Shown one piece after another: positions 1 to 7,734 of a DNA stretch of 64,000 nt. The notes beneath the pieces were generated by a model, which did not search any database, was not told where the DNA came from, and worked only from the letters and a program-made list of their open reading frames with translations. Origin of the DNA: Paeniglutamicibacter gangotriensis Lz1y. Lineage in GTDB: Bacteria; Actinomycetota; Actinomycetes; Actinomycetales; Micrococcaceae. The stretch's first letter is position 1, and every line of letters begins with the position of its first letter. The position numbers were made by a program, and so were the translations under genes. The stretch is from assembly GCF_000348945.1 (NCBI RefSeq), contig NZ_AOCK01000002.1, forward strand, positions 186,001-250,000, read 5' to 3'.

Positions 1-11
1 AGCAGGACACC

Positions 12-674
12 ATGGTGGTTTCCGTCCCCGCCGGGCTGAGCCTGGACGCCGAGCGGATGCTGGTCGATGACATGGTCAAGAAAATTCGGCGCAAGCTAGC
101 CGCCGGAACCGCGGAAGATCCCGATGCCCAGCTGCTGGCCCGCGCGCACTCCATGGACGCTGCGCTCTTTGGCAAGCTGGCCAGGCCGGTGTCGGTGCGC
201 TGGGTCGCGAACCAGAACCGGCGCTGGGGCTCGGCCAGCCTACGTAGCCGCCGGATCCGGCTGTCGCACCGGTTGCGCTCCATGCCGCAGTGGGTGCAGG
301 ACTATGTGCTGGCCCACGAGCTCGCCCACCTGGTGGAACCGCTCGACGGCCACGGGCCCCGTTTCAAGGCAGCGTTGGAGCGCTACCCACGCGCCCATGA
401 CGCGAAGATCTTCCTCTCCGGTGTCAGCCACGGGATGGCCGCAGCGCGGGCAGGAGATATGGGGTTGGCCCCTGGAATTCCTGGCGCCGCCGGCATTGAC
501 CCCGATGACGGGATCGGCGGTGATGGGTTCGACGACGATGATTTCGACAACGAGAACGAGAGCGACAACGACCACAACTGCAACGAGTATGGCGAGGCCA
601 CGGTTGGGCCCCCGTCGGGGTCCGCGGAGCCTCACCAGTCAAACGACGCCGGGCAGGGCCGGCTCTTCGGCTGA
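12..674 (+). CDS. YgjP-like (WLM/SprT-type) zinc metallopeptidase domain protein
   Basis: The protein carries HELAHLVE near residue 103, followed about ten residues later by DGHGPRF. This matches the zincin HExxH plus downstream histidine of the YgjP/DUF45 family, whose members are cytosolic and mostly uncharacterised. The preceding NRRWGSASLRSRRIRLSHRL block is also typical. After about residue 150 the family domain ends and the tail becomes Asp/Asn/Gly-rich and probably disordered. The ATG lies 12 bases from the window edge, so the true start could be upstream. A terminator separates it from the convergent DUF2342 gene. No substrate can be assigned. Confidence 0.8.
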   Translation: MVVSVPAGLSLDAERMLVDDMVKKIRRKLAAGTAEDPDAQLLARAHSMDAALFGKLARPVSVRWVANQNRRWGSASLRSRRIRLSHRLRSMPQWVQDYVLAHELAHLVEPLDGHGPRFKAALERYPRAHDAKIFLSGVSHGMAAARAGDMGLAPGIPGAAGIDPDDGIGGDGFDDDDFDNENESDNDHNCNEYGEATVGPPSGSAEPHQSNDAGQGRLFG

Positions 675-697
675 GGCCCGCCACACCGTGCGGGAGC

Positions 698-742
698 AAA
701 AAGCGGGTACCGGCACTGTGGCCGATACCCGCTTCCGTTTTG
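698..742. terminator. Bidirectional terminator between convergent genes
   Basis: A 9-bp inverted repeat (AAGCGGGTA at 701-709, TACCCGCTT at 726-734) is flanked by A-rich sequence on the left and TTTTG on the right. It lies between two convergent genes. Confidence 0.6.
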
Positions 743-754
743 CTGTTTTGTGGA

Positions 755-2260
755 CTAGCTCTCCCGCGGCGATCCGCCGGTGGGGCCCTGGTCCTTGTCC
801 CCGGACTCCGCGCCGGAATCATCTGAGGGTGTAGTCGGCCCGTCCTCAGGCTGGCCAGTCTGCCCGGTTTGCTCGGGGTCTGCTGGTGGCTGGTCGAATC
901 CGCCGTCAAGCAGCTTGCTCAGCGCCTCGTCGATGTCGGTCATGTCGGCCTCGGCCAACTGGCGACGCGTGGTGAACCCGGTGGGGTCCATCAGATCTTC
1001 CTCGGTGGGCAGCAGGTCGGGGTGTGCCCAGATAGCGTCTCGTCCATCCATGCCGCGTTCGGTCAGCAGGTGGGCCCAGAGTGCCGAGGCCTCACGCAGG
1101 CGGCGCGGCCGCAGCTCGAGTCCCACCAGGGAGGCAAAGGCGTTCTCCGCAGGCCCGCCGGTGGCCCGGCGCCGGCGAATGGTTTCGCGCAGCCGCTCGG
1201 CCTCGGGCAGGTTGACCGCGGCGCCGGCGACGACCTCGTCGACCCAGCCCTCGATCAGCGCCAGCACCAGCTCCAACTTGGCCAGCGCGGATTCCTGCAC
1301 GGGGGTGCGCTTGGGCATGAACAGTCCCTCACCCATCAGCGACTGGAAGGACTCGGGGTTGCTCGGGTCGATGTCGCGGACCGCTTCCTCAATGCGTGAC
1401 ATGTCGATGTGGATGCCACGGGCATAGGCCTCCACGGAGGAAATCACGCTCGAGCGCAGCCATGGCACCCGGTTGAACAAGCGGGCGTGGGCGCATTCGC
1501 GCAGCGTCGCGTAGAGCAGCACCTCCTGTTCGGGGACCTCCAGGCCCTCGCCGAAGGCGGCAATGTTCGTGGGGACCAGGGCCGGTGCGGAGCCGGCCAG
1601 CGGCAGCCCGATGTCGGTGGCGCCCAGCACGTCCTTGGCCAGCCCGCCGACCGCGGTGCCCAGCTGCATGCCGAACATGGTTCCGCCCATGGATTGCAAC
1701 ATGCCCTGCGCGCCGCCCATCATGGGGCGCATCTGCTCGGGGATCTGCTCGGAGAGCGCGGCGGTGATGGCCTTGCCCACTGACTCCGCGACGGGTGTGG
1801 TCAGTGATTTCCACACCGGCATGGTCTTTTCGACCCATTCGGCGCGGGAGAAGGCACGGGCCTGACTGCCGTCGGCCTCGAATACCGTGGCGGCATTGAG
1901 CCACATCTCGGCCAGCCGTGAGGCGGACGCCACCGCGGCGGCGCGGGATTCGGAGATCGAAGGATCGTCACCGGAAATAGCCTGGCGGGCCGAGTCGGTG
2001 GCCATCTTCCAGTTCACCGGGCCACCATCGCCCTGGGACATCGCCGACATCATCGCCTTGGCCTGCGCCATCATCTGCGCCATGGCCTCGGGATTGTTGG
2101 ACAGGCCCATGGCCTCACCGAGTCCCTCGGGAAGGTTTTTCGGGTCGAATCCGCCCGCCCCGCCAAAGAGCGAGCCGAACATCTCGGAGAACGGATCCTT
2201 CGGGTTCTCATCGTCGTTCTCGGAGCCGTCGGGTCGGTTTGAAGGGGGATTTTCAGCCAT
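755..2260 (-). CDS. DUF2342 zincin-like protein (annotated elsewhere as zinc-dependent metalloprotease)
   Basis: The 501-residue protein matches the actinobacterial DUF2342/zincin-like_2 family. The N-terminus is Gly/Met-rich (repeated AMAQMMAQAKAMM-type sequence) and the C-terminal 50 residues are acidic and Pro/Gly/Ser-rich. At the place where a zincin helix would carry HExxH the sequence reads LRECAHARLF, so the first histidine is replaced by arginine and only E and the second H remain. As far as I recall this REAAH form is usual in the family, so catalysis is unproven. ATG start; convergent with the YgjP-like gene. Function unknown. Confidence 0.75.
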   Translation of the reverse strand: MAENPPSNRPDGSENDDENPKDPFSEMFGSLFGGAGGFDPKNLPEGLGEAMGLSNNPEAMAQMMAQAKAMMSAMSQGDGGPVNWKMATDSARQAISGDDPSISESRAAAVASASRLAEMWLNAATVFEADGSQARAFSRAEWVEKTMPVWKSLTTPVAESVGKAITAALSEQIPEQMRPMMGGAQGMLQSMGGTMFGMQLGTAVGGLAKDVLGATDIGLPLAGSAPALVPTNIAAFGEGLEVPEQEVLLYATLRECAHARLFNRVPWLRSSVISSVEAYARGIHIDMSRIEEAVRDIDPSNPESFQSLMGEGLFMPKRTPVQESALAKLELVLALIEGWVDEVVAGAAVNLPEAERLRETIRRRRATGGPAENAFASLVGLELRPRRLREASALWAHLLTERGMDGRDAIWAHPDLLPTEEDLMDPTGFTTRRQLAEADMTDIDEALSKLLDGGFDQPPADPEQTGQTGQPEDGPTTPSDDSGAESGDKDQGPTGGSPRES

Positions 2261-2472
2261 GGTTCAACGGTACCCCTGCGGTGTCGGATCGGCCCATGAT
2301 CTGGAATGACAGTTCGCTGTGGGCACATCGGAATTGCCTGTGAACACGGTGCCTGGACCCCGTGCCCCAGCGCAGGCGGTCGCCGGATCCTTGTAGGCTT
2401 GAAGCTGCCCGTGGCGTGCGGCCCAGTACCCCAGCGCCGTCGGTCCGAAAGTGAAACTTGAAAGAGGGAACC

Positions 2473-3645
2473 GTGCCAGCTGCGCCCGAAGGACCCGCCG
2501 AGGCGCCAGCTGACGGCATCCACCACTACTTATCCATGTCCGCCGAGCCGGTCCACGGGCAGGCCCGGCCGCCGGGTGGGACCGTGTCCGATAAGGATGC
2601 CGGCACCGCGACGTTGCGCGCTAACCGTGCGATCGCCGGCTGGCTGGCGATGGTCTTGATCGTCGCTGCGACGGTGCTGCCCACGCACTTCGTGGTGCAG
2701 TCTGCCGGCCCGGCGCTGAACACCATCGGCGAGGTCGAAGGCACCAAATTGCTGGCCATCGACGGGAAAAAGACCTACCCGGTGACCGGGGCGCTGGATA
2801 TGACCACGATCTACAGCCCCGGCGGCGGGCAGCAGCGGCTGCCCTTCTTCAACGTGCTGTGGGGGTGGATCAACCCCGACCAGGACGTCATCCCGGAGGA
2901 GATCGTGGTTCCCCGGGGGATCACCAGCACCGAGAAAAGTGAAGCGAACACCCTGTCGATGGACGACTCGCAGCAGCTGTCCACCGCCGCGGCACTCACC
3001 GAGCTGGACATCGATTACAGCAGCCACCTGGGTGTTGCAGGCTTCGCCACCGAGCTTAATGCCGGGGTCCTGAAGACCGGGGACCGGCTCGAGAGCATCA
3101 ACGGGAAGAAGATCACCGACCTCGAGATGCTCAAGAAGCAGCTCGCCGCCGCCGGCGAGGCGCCGAGCAAGCTCGAGATCCTGCGCGAGGACAAGAAACA
3201 GAGCGTCTCGGTCAGCACCGACGCCGGGCCCGAAGGCCAACGCCAGCTGGGCATCCTGCTCTCGGGAAGCTTCGACTTCCCACTGGAGGTGAAGTTCGGT
3301 TTGGAGAACGTCGGGGGTCCCAGTGCCGGGATGATGTTCGCCCTGGCGATCGTGGACCTGCTCACCGAGGGATCGATGACCGGGGGCGAGCACTTCGCCG
3401 GCACCGGGACCATCACCGCAGACGGCGCCGTGGGGCCCATCGGCGGGATCGCACAGAAACTTGTCGGTGCCAAGGACGAAGGCGCGAAGTACTTCCTGGC
3501 CCCGGCCGATAACTGTCCGGATGTGGTCGGTAGGATCCCCGCGGGGCTCGAAGTCCTCAAGGTCTCCACGCTGGCCGAGGCGCGCTCCGTGGTCGAAGGG
3601 ATCGGCGCTGGTGCGGACCCCGCATCCTTTCCCGGCTGTAGCTGA
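2473..3645 (+). CDS. Membrane-anchored PDZ/Lon-type serine protease, YlbL family
   Basis: One transmembrane segment (WLAMVLIVAATVLP) near residues 55-75 is followed by a PDZ region around residues 180-240 and a C-terminal Lon (S16) domain. The Ser-Lys dyad is visible: Ser284 in GGPSAG and Lys329 in IAQKL. The catalytic part is predicted to face the outside. I chose GTG at 2473 because AGAGGGAA precedes it by about seven bases. TTG at 2458 and ATG at 2536 are in-frame alternatives. Divergent from the DUF2342 gene, an arrangement I believe is common in Actinobacteria. Substrate unknown here. Confidence 0.85.
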   Translation: MPAAPEGPAEAPADGIHHYLSMSAEPVHGQARPPGGTVSDKDAGTATLRANRAIAGWLAMVLIVAATVLPTHFVVQSAGPALNTIGEVEGTKLLAIDGKKTYPVTGALDMTTIYSPGGGQQRLPFFNVLWGWINPDQDVIPEEIVVPRGITSTEKSEANTLSMDDSQQLSTAAALTELDIDYSSHLGVAGFATELNAGVLKTGDRLESINGKKITDLEMLKKQLAAAGEAPSKLEILREDKKQSVSVSTDAGPEGQRQLGILLSGSFDFPLEVKFGLENVGGPSAGMMFALAIVDLLTEGSMTGGEHFAGTGTITADGAVGPIGGIAQKLVGAKDEGAKYFLAPADNCPDVVGRIPAGLEVLKVSTLAEARSVVEGIGAGADPASFPGCS

Positions 3646-3856
3646 GCGGTAACTCTTGACGGAGCCCTAGCGCCTGGGGCTCCGACTCCGGGTCCATCAC
3701 CGCCTCGATACGACGCGCGGTCACAATCTCCTCACATTTTGCCGACATCGGGCCAAGGGTTCTTCCCCGGGGCTCGTGGCAGGGCAGAATAGAGAACAAA
3801 GACACATGTGTGATGCGTTTCCTGCGCGTCGAATCGTTCCAACGATGAGGTAAAAA

Positions 3857-6800
3857 TTGAGTTTTGGCACCGGCAGTCCCTTCGGAGGTCCCCCCAAGGG
3901 ACCTGAAGGACGTCCCGACCCGCAGCCGCGTCCGCAACGGCGTCCATCCCCGCTGATGCCCACGATCATTGTGATCGGCGTGCTGGTTGCGGTCTTCGTC
4001 TTCGTCTCCAGCATCTACGCCGATGTGCTCTGGTACAACCAGCTCGGCTTCCAGCGCGTGTTCTGGACCGAGTACCTGTCCAAGGCAGCGATCTTTGTGG
4101 TCGCCTTCGTCATCATGGCGCTGGCCATCTGGTTCTCCCTGCGCCTGGCCTACCGTTCGCGGCCGGTCTACGCCCCGGACGGGCACCAACCGGACACCAT
4201 GTCCAAGTACCAGTCGCAGCTCGAACCGATGCGTCGTCTGCTCATGATCGGTGTCCCGGTGGTCATCGGCATCTTCGCCGCCACCGCCGTGACCTCGCAG
4301 TGGAAGGAGGTCCTGCTCTTCTTCAACCAGGTTGATTTCAACAAGGTCGACCCCGAATTTGGCATGGACCTCTCGTTCTACATGTTCTCGCTGCCGTTCA
4401 TCGGCTTGCTGACCGGGTACCTGATCTCCGTGGTGCTCATTGCCGGGATCGCCGGACTGCTGACCCACTACCTCTACGGCGGAATCCGCATCGAGGAACG
4501 CGGCGGAGTGGCCATCGGCAAGCCCGCCCGCATCCACATCGCGGTGGTCGCTGTGGCCTTCCTGCTGCTGCAGGCAGTGAACTTCTGGGTTGATCGCTAC
4601 TCCACCCTGCTCGCGCAGGACGGTCGCGTGGCAGGTGCCCTGTACACCGACGTGCACGCAGTGATCCCCACCAAGACGATCCTGGCGATCGCCGCGGTGC
4701 TGGTCGCCGTGGCCTTCATCGTCGGGGCCATCATGGGCCGCTGGCGCCTGCCGATCATCGGCACCGCGATGCTGTTGGTGACGGTCATCGTCGCCGGTGG
4801 CATCTACCCGTTCATCGTGCAGCAGTACCAGGTCGTTCCCTCGGAGAAGACGCTGGAACGCGAATTCATCCAAAAGAACATTGACATGACGCGCGAGGCC
4901 TATGGCCTGGACGCTGTCGAGGCGTCGAATTACGACGTCGAGCTGAACCCGCAGAAAAACGCTTTGTCTCAGGACAGTGCGACCACCACCAACATCCGTC
5001 TGCTGGACCCGAACCTGGTTGCTGCAGCGTTTGACCAGCTGCAGCAGTTCCGTACCTATTACAAGTTCACCACCACGCTGAACGTGGACCGGTACGAGAT
5101 CGACGGCAAGACCGAGGACACCGTGATCGGTGTCCGTGAGCTGAATGTGAACCCGAACGACTCCTGGGTCAACCAGCACATCACCTACACCCACGGTTAC
5201 GGCCTGGTGGCCGCGTACGGCAACCGTGTGGCAGCCGGCGGACGCCCCGACTTCATGCTGTCGGGCATTCCGACCGACGGCGTGCTGGCCAGCGATGACA
5301 CCTATGAGCCGCGCATCTACTTCGGCGAGCTCTCTCCTGACTACTCCATCGTCGGCGGCCCCGAGGATTGGGAGCCGCGCGAGCTTGACCGCCCGGCCTC
5401 CGGTTCGGGCAGCGAAGACACCCGCAACACCTTTGACGGTGACGGCGGACCGGCAGTGGGCAACTTCTTCAACCGTCTGGTGTACTCGCTGAAGTTCGCC
5501 TCCACGGACCTGTTGCTTTCGGATGCGATCAACGACGACTCGCAGATCCTCTACGACCGCAACCCGAAGCAGCGCGTGGAGAAGGTCGCGCCGTACCTGA
5601 CCGTTGACTCCAACGCCTACCCGGCGATCGTCGACGGGCGTGTGCAGTGGATCGTTGATGCCTACACGACCTCGAAGAACTACCCGTACTCCAAGCAGCA
5701 GGCGCTGGACTCGGCGGTCACCGACTCGCTGACCGGCGGCACTCGTGCGGTAACCCAGACCGGGCAGATCAACTACATCCGCAACTCGGTCAAGGCAACT
5801 GTCGACGCGTACGACGGTTCGGTGGTCCTGTACGCATGGGAGCCGGAGGAGCCGCTGCTGCAGGCCTGGCAGAAGGTCTTCCCGACGAACATCAAGTCCT
5901 ATGAGGACATGTCCGCCGAGCTGATGAGCCACGTGCGCTACCCGGAGGACCTGTTCAAGGTCCAGCGGGAACTACTGGCCCTGTACCACGTGACCGATCC
6001 GGGCGGCTTCTACGACGAGAACGATGCCTGGTCGGTTCCTTCCGACCCGACGCAGTCCAACGCCAGCGTTAAGCAGCCTCCGTACTACCTGTCGCTGAAG
6101 ATGCCGAAGCAGGACAATGAAGCCTTCTCGCTGACCTCCACCTTCATCCCGAAGACCGCCCCGGGCGGTCAGCAGCGCAACGTGCTGTTCGGGTTCCTGG
6201 CCGCGGAAGCCGATGCAGGTTCGGAGGCCGGAGTCAAGGCCGAGGGCTATGGCAAGTTGCGGCTGCTGGAGATCCCGCGTGAGCTCTCGGTGCCCGGCCC
6301 CGGCCAGGCACAGCAGAACTTCGACTCCAACGCCACGGTCTCCCAGGCGTTGAACCTGCTGCGTCAGGGTGCCTCGGAAGTCAAGAACGGCAACCTGCTT
6401 TCGCTGCCGGTCGGCGGCGGTATCCTCTACGTCCAGCCGGTCTACGTGCAGTCCTCCGGACAGACGTCCTACCCGACGCTGCGCAAGGTCCTGGTGGCCT
6501 TCGGTGACAAGGTCGGCTTTGCCGACACCCTCGCCGAAGCCCTTGACCAGGTCTTCCAGGGCACAAGTGGCGCCGTCACCAGCGAATCCGATAACGGCGA
6601 GGGAACTGCCCCCGCCCCCGGCGAGGAGCCGGAGACGCTCACCGAGGAGCAGCAGCTCACCGATGCCTTGGGCGACGCCAACGCGGCGATCAAGGCAGGA
6701 CAGGCGGCACTGGCGGAGAACGACTTCGCCACGTACGGCCAGGAGCAGGCCAAGCTGCAGGATGCGCTTGAGCGCGCAACTGATGCGCAGGACGCGCTGA

Positions 6801-6898
6801 CGGGTGCCCCGGCAGCCACCGACGCACCTGACGCTGACGCCCCGGCAACCGACGCCCCGGCAACGGACGCGCCGGAAGCGGAGACCACGGAGCCGTAA
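3857..6898 (+). CDS. UPF0182 family large membrane protein
   Basis: This 1013-residue protein has about seven transmembrane segments in the first 320 residues and then a long extracytoplasmic domain. The layout and conserved blocks such as WYNQLGFQRVFW identify UPF0182. The last 110 residues are low-complexity, with repeated TDAPATDAP units, and look disordered. The start is TTG at 3857, supported by GATGAGGT seven bases upstream. Its function is not known. A strong hairpin follows the stop. Confidence 0.9.
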   Translation: MSFGTGSPFGGPPKGPEGRPDPQPRPQRRPSPLMPTIIVIGVLVAVFVFVSSIYADVLWYNQLGFQRVFWTEYLSKAAIFVVAFVIMALAIWFSLRLAYRSRPVYAPDGHQPDTMSKYQSQLEPMRRLLMIGVPVVIGIFAATAVTSQWKEVLLFFNQVDFNKVDPEFGMDLSFYMFSLPFIGLLTGYLISVVLIAGIAGLLTHYLYGGIRIEERGGVAIGKPARIHIAVVAVAFLLLQAVNFWVDRYSTLLAQDGRVAGALYTDVHAVIPTKTILAIAAVLVAVAFIVGAIMGRWRLPIIGTAMLLVTVIVAGGIYPFIVQQYQVVPSEKTLEREFIQKNIDMTREAYGLDAVEASNYDVELNPQKNALSQDSATTTNIRLLDPNLVAAAFDQLQQFRTYYKFTTTLNVDRYEIDGKTEDTVIGVRELNVNPNDSWVNQHITYTHGYGLVAAYGNRVAAGGRPDFMLSGIPTDGVLASDDTYEPRIYFGELSPDYSIVGGPEDWEPRELDRPASGSGSEDTRNTFDGDGGPAVGNFFNRLVYSLKFASTDLLLSDAINDDSQILYDRNPKQRVEKVAPYLTVDSNAYPAIVDGRVQWIVDAYTTSKNYPYSKQQALDSAVTDSLTGGTRAVTQTGQINYIRNSVKATVDAYDGSVVLYAWEPEEPLLQAWQKVFPTNIKSYEDMSAELMSHVRYPEDLFKVQRELLALYHVTDPGGFYDENDAWSVPSDPTQSNASVKQPPYYLSLKMPKQDNEAFSLTSTFIPKTAPGGQQRNVLFGFLAAEADAGSEAGVKAEGYGKLRLLEIPRELSVPGPGQAQQNFDSNATVSQALNLLRQGASEVKNGNLLSLPVGGGILYVQPVYVQSSGQTSYPTLRKVLVAFGDKVGFADTLAEALDQVFQGTSGAVTSESDNGEGTAPAPGEEPETLTEEQQLTDALGDANAAIKAGQAALAENDFATYGQEQAKLQDALERATDAQDALTGAPAATDAPDADAPATDAPATDAPEAETTEP

Positions 6899-6922
6899 GG
6901 CACCCGGCTTCCAGCAAGCCCT

Positions 6923-6963
6923 CCGGTGTCGCCCTGCTGAGCATGTGAGCAGGGCGACACCGG
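6923..6963 (+). terminator. Terminator after the UPF0182 gene
   Basis: A perfect 16-bp inverted repeat (6923-6938 with 6948-6963) with a 9-base loop lies 25 bases after the stop. There is no clear T tract. Confidence 0.65.
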
Positions 6964-7010
6964 CAGGATTTGCTTAGTGTTCACCTTGTCGGCGATGATT
7001 GATATATCGC

Positions 7011-7084
7011 CGCGGGGTGGAGCAGTTCGGTAGCTCGCCGGGCTCATAACCCGGAGGTCGCAAGTTCAAATCTTGCCCCCGCCA
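7011..7084 (+). tRNA. Initiator tRNA-fMet (CAT), copy 1
   Basis: A cloverleaf folds with acceptor CGCGGGG/CCCCGCC, anticodon loop CTCATAA (anticodon CAT), and T arm GCAAG-TTCAAAT-CTTGC. The anticodon stem ends in three G:C pairs (GGG/CCC) and position 1 is an unpaired C; both are initiator hallmarks. CCA is not encoded. A terminator follows directly. Confidence 0.95.
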
Positions 7085-7087
7085 CGA

Positions 7088-7130
7088 AAGAAAGACCCCG
7101 ACCAGGGAAACCAGGTCGGGGTCTTTCCCT
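7088..7130 (+). terminator. Terminator after tRNA-fMet copy 1
   Basis: A 13-bp perfect stem (AAAGACCCCGACC at 7091-7103, GGTCGGGGTCTTT at 7114-7126) follows the tRNA directly and ends in a T-rich run. Confidence 0.85.
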
Positions 7131-7400
7131 TTGGACCGCCGGCCCGAACGCCCGCCCCCGGGTAGCTTATGCATTTCCCGGGGCAGGGAAGCGGTTGAGT
7201 CCCGAGGGCGGGCCGGCCGAAGGTATCGTCAAGCAGATCCGGTAGTGCTGAAAATTCTAGCAAACACGGCTTAAGCCATCACGATGCGTCATCTAGATCA
7301 CGATCAACGGGCGCTTCCGTGGTCAGTTCCATGGAATGCTGGGGAAAGTTCCATCCGATTAGGCCTCAGGTCAACCCGCTGGTAGTGTTGTGTTTACCGA
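7131..7400. other. Spacer between the two initiator tRNA genes
   Basis: No coding region, repeat or recognisable RNA is seen. The middle part (about 7250-7340) is somewhat less GC-rich than the surroundings. It presumably holds the promoter of tRNA copy 2, but I cannot point to convincing -35/-10 boxes. Confidence 0.4.
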
Positions 7401-7474
7401 CGCGGGGTGGAGCAGTTCGGTAGCTCGCCGGGCTCATAACCCGGAGGTCGCAAGTTCAAATCTTGCCCCCGCCA
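7401..7474 (+). tRNA. Initiator tRNA-fMet (CAT), copy 2
   Basis: Identical to the copy at 7011-7084 over all 74 bases, including anticodon CAT and the G:C-rich initiator stem, while both flanks differ. It has its own terminator, so the copies are likely separate transcription units. Confidence 0.95.
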
Positions 7475-7480
7475 CAAAAG

Positions 7481-7524
7481 AAGCGATCCGCGGTCCAGAT
7501 ACTGGGCCGCGGATCGCTTGTTTA
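7481..7524 (+). terminator. Terminator after tRNA-fMet copy 2
   Basis: A 13-bp stem (AAGCGATCCGCGG at 7481-7493, CCGCGGATCGCTT at 7507-7519) is followed by GTTT. Its sequence is unrelated to the terminator of copy 1. Confidence 0.8.
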
Positions 7525-7734
7525 ACGACGTTTTTGCCGCCACGAGACAACCTGGAACCTCGTATCCTTCGCTGGCTGGGCAGGACCCCGCCCGAGAGGC
7601 TACGAGCGGTTCGATGAATTGCACGCCGACCTGATGTTTTACCTTTCGGTAGGGTGGGCGTCATAGACTTGATTGGTAAGTGGTCGGCTTGGCGTATGTC
7701 GAGCAATGTCGAGTACATGTGAGGTAAAACCAAC

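Noticed and set aside
3557-5932. A 791-residue minus-strand open frame
   Set aside because: It is antisense to the UPF0182 gene, has His/Val/Asp-skewed composition typical of a high-GC shadow frame, and no recognisable domain.
7011-7474. Duplicated tRNA-fMet as attachment sites of an integrated element
   Set aside because: The 316-base interval holds no integrase or cargo and both copies are complete genes with their own terminators.
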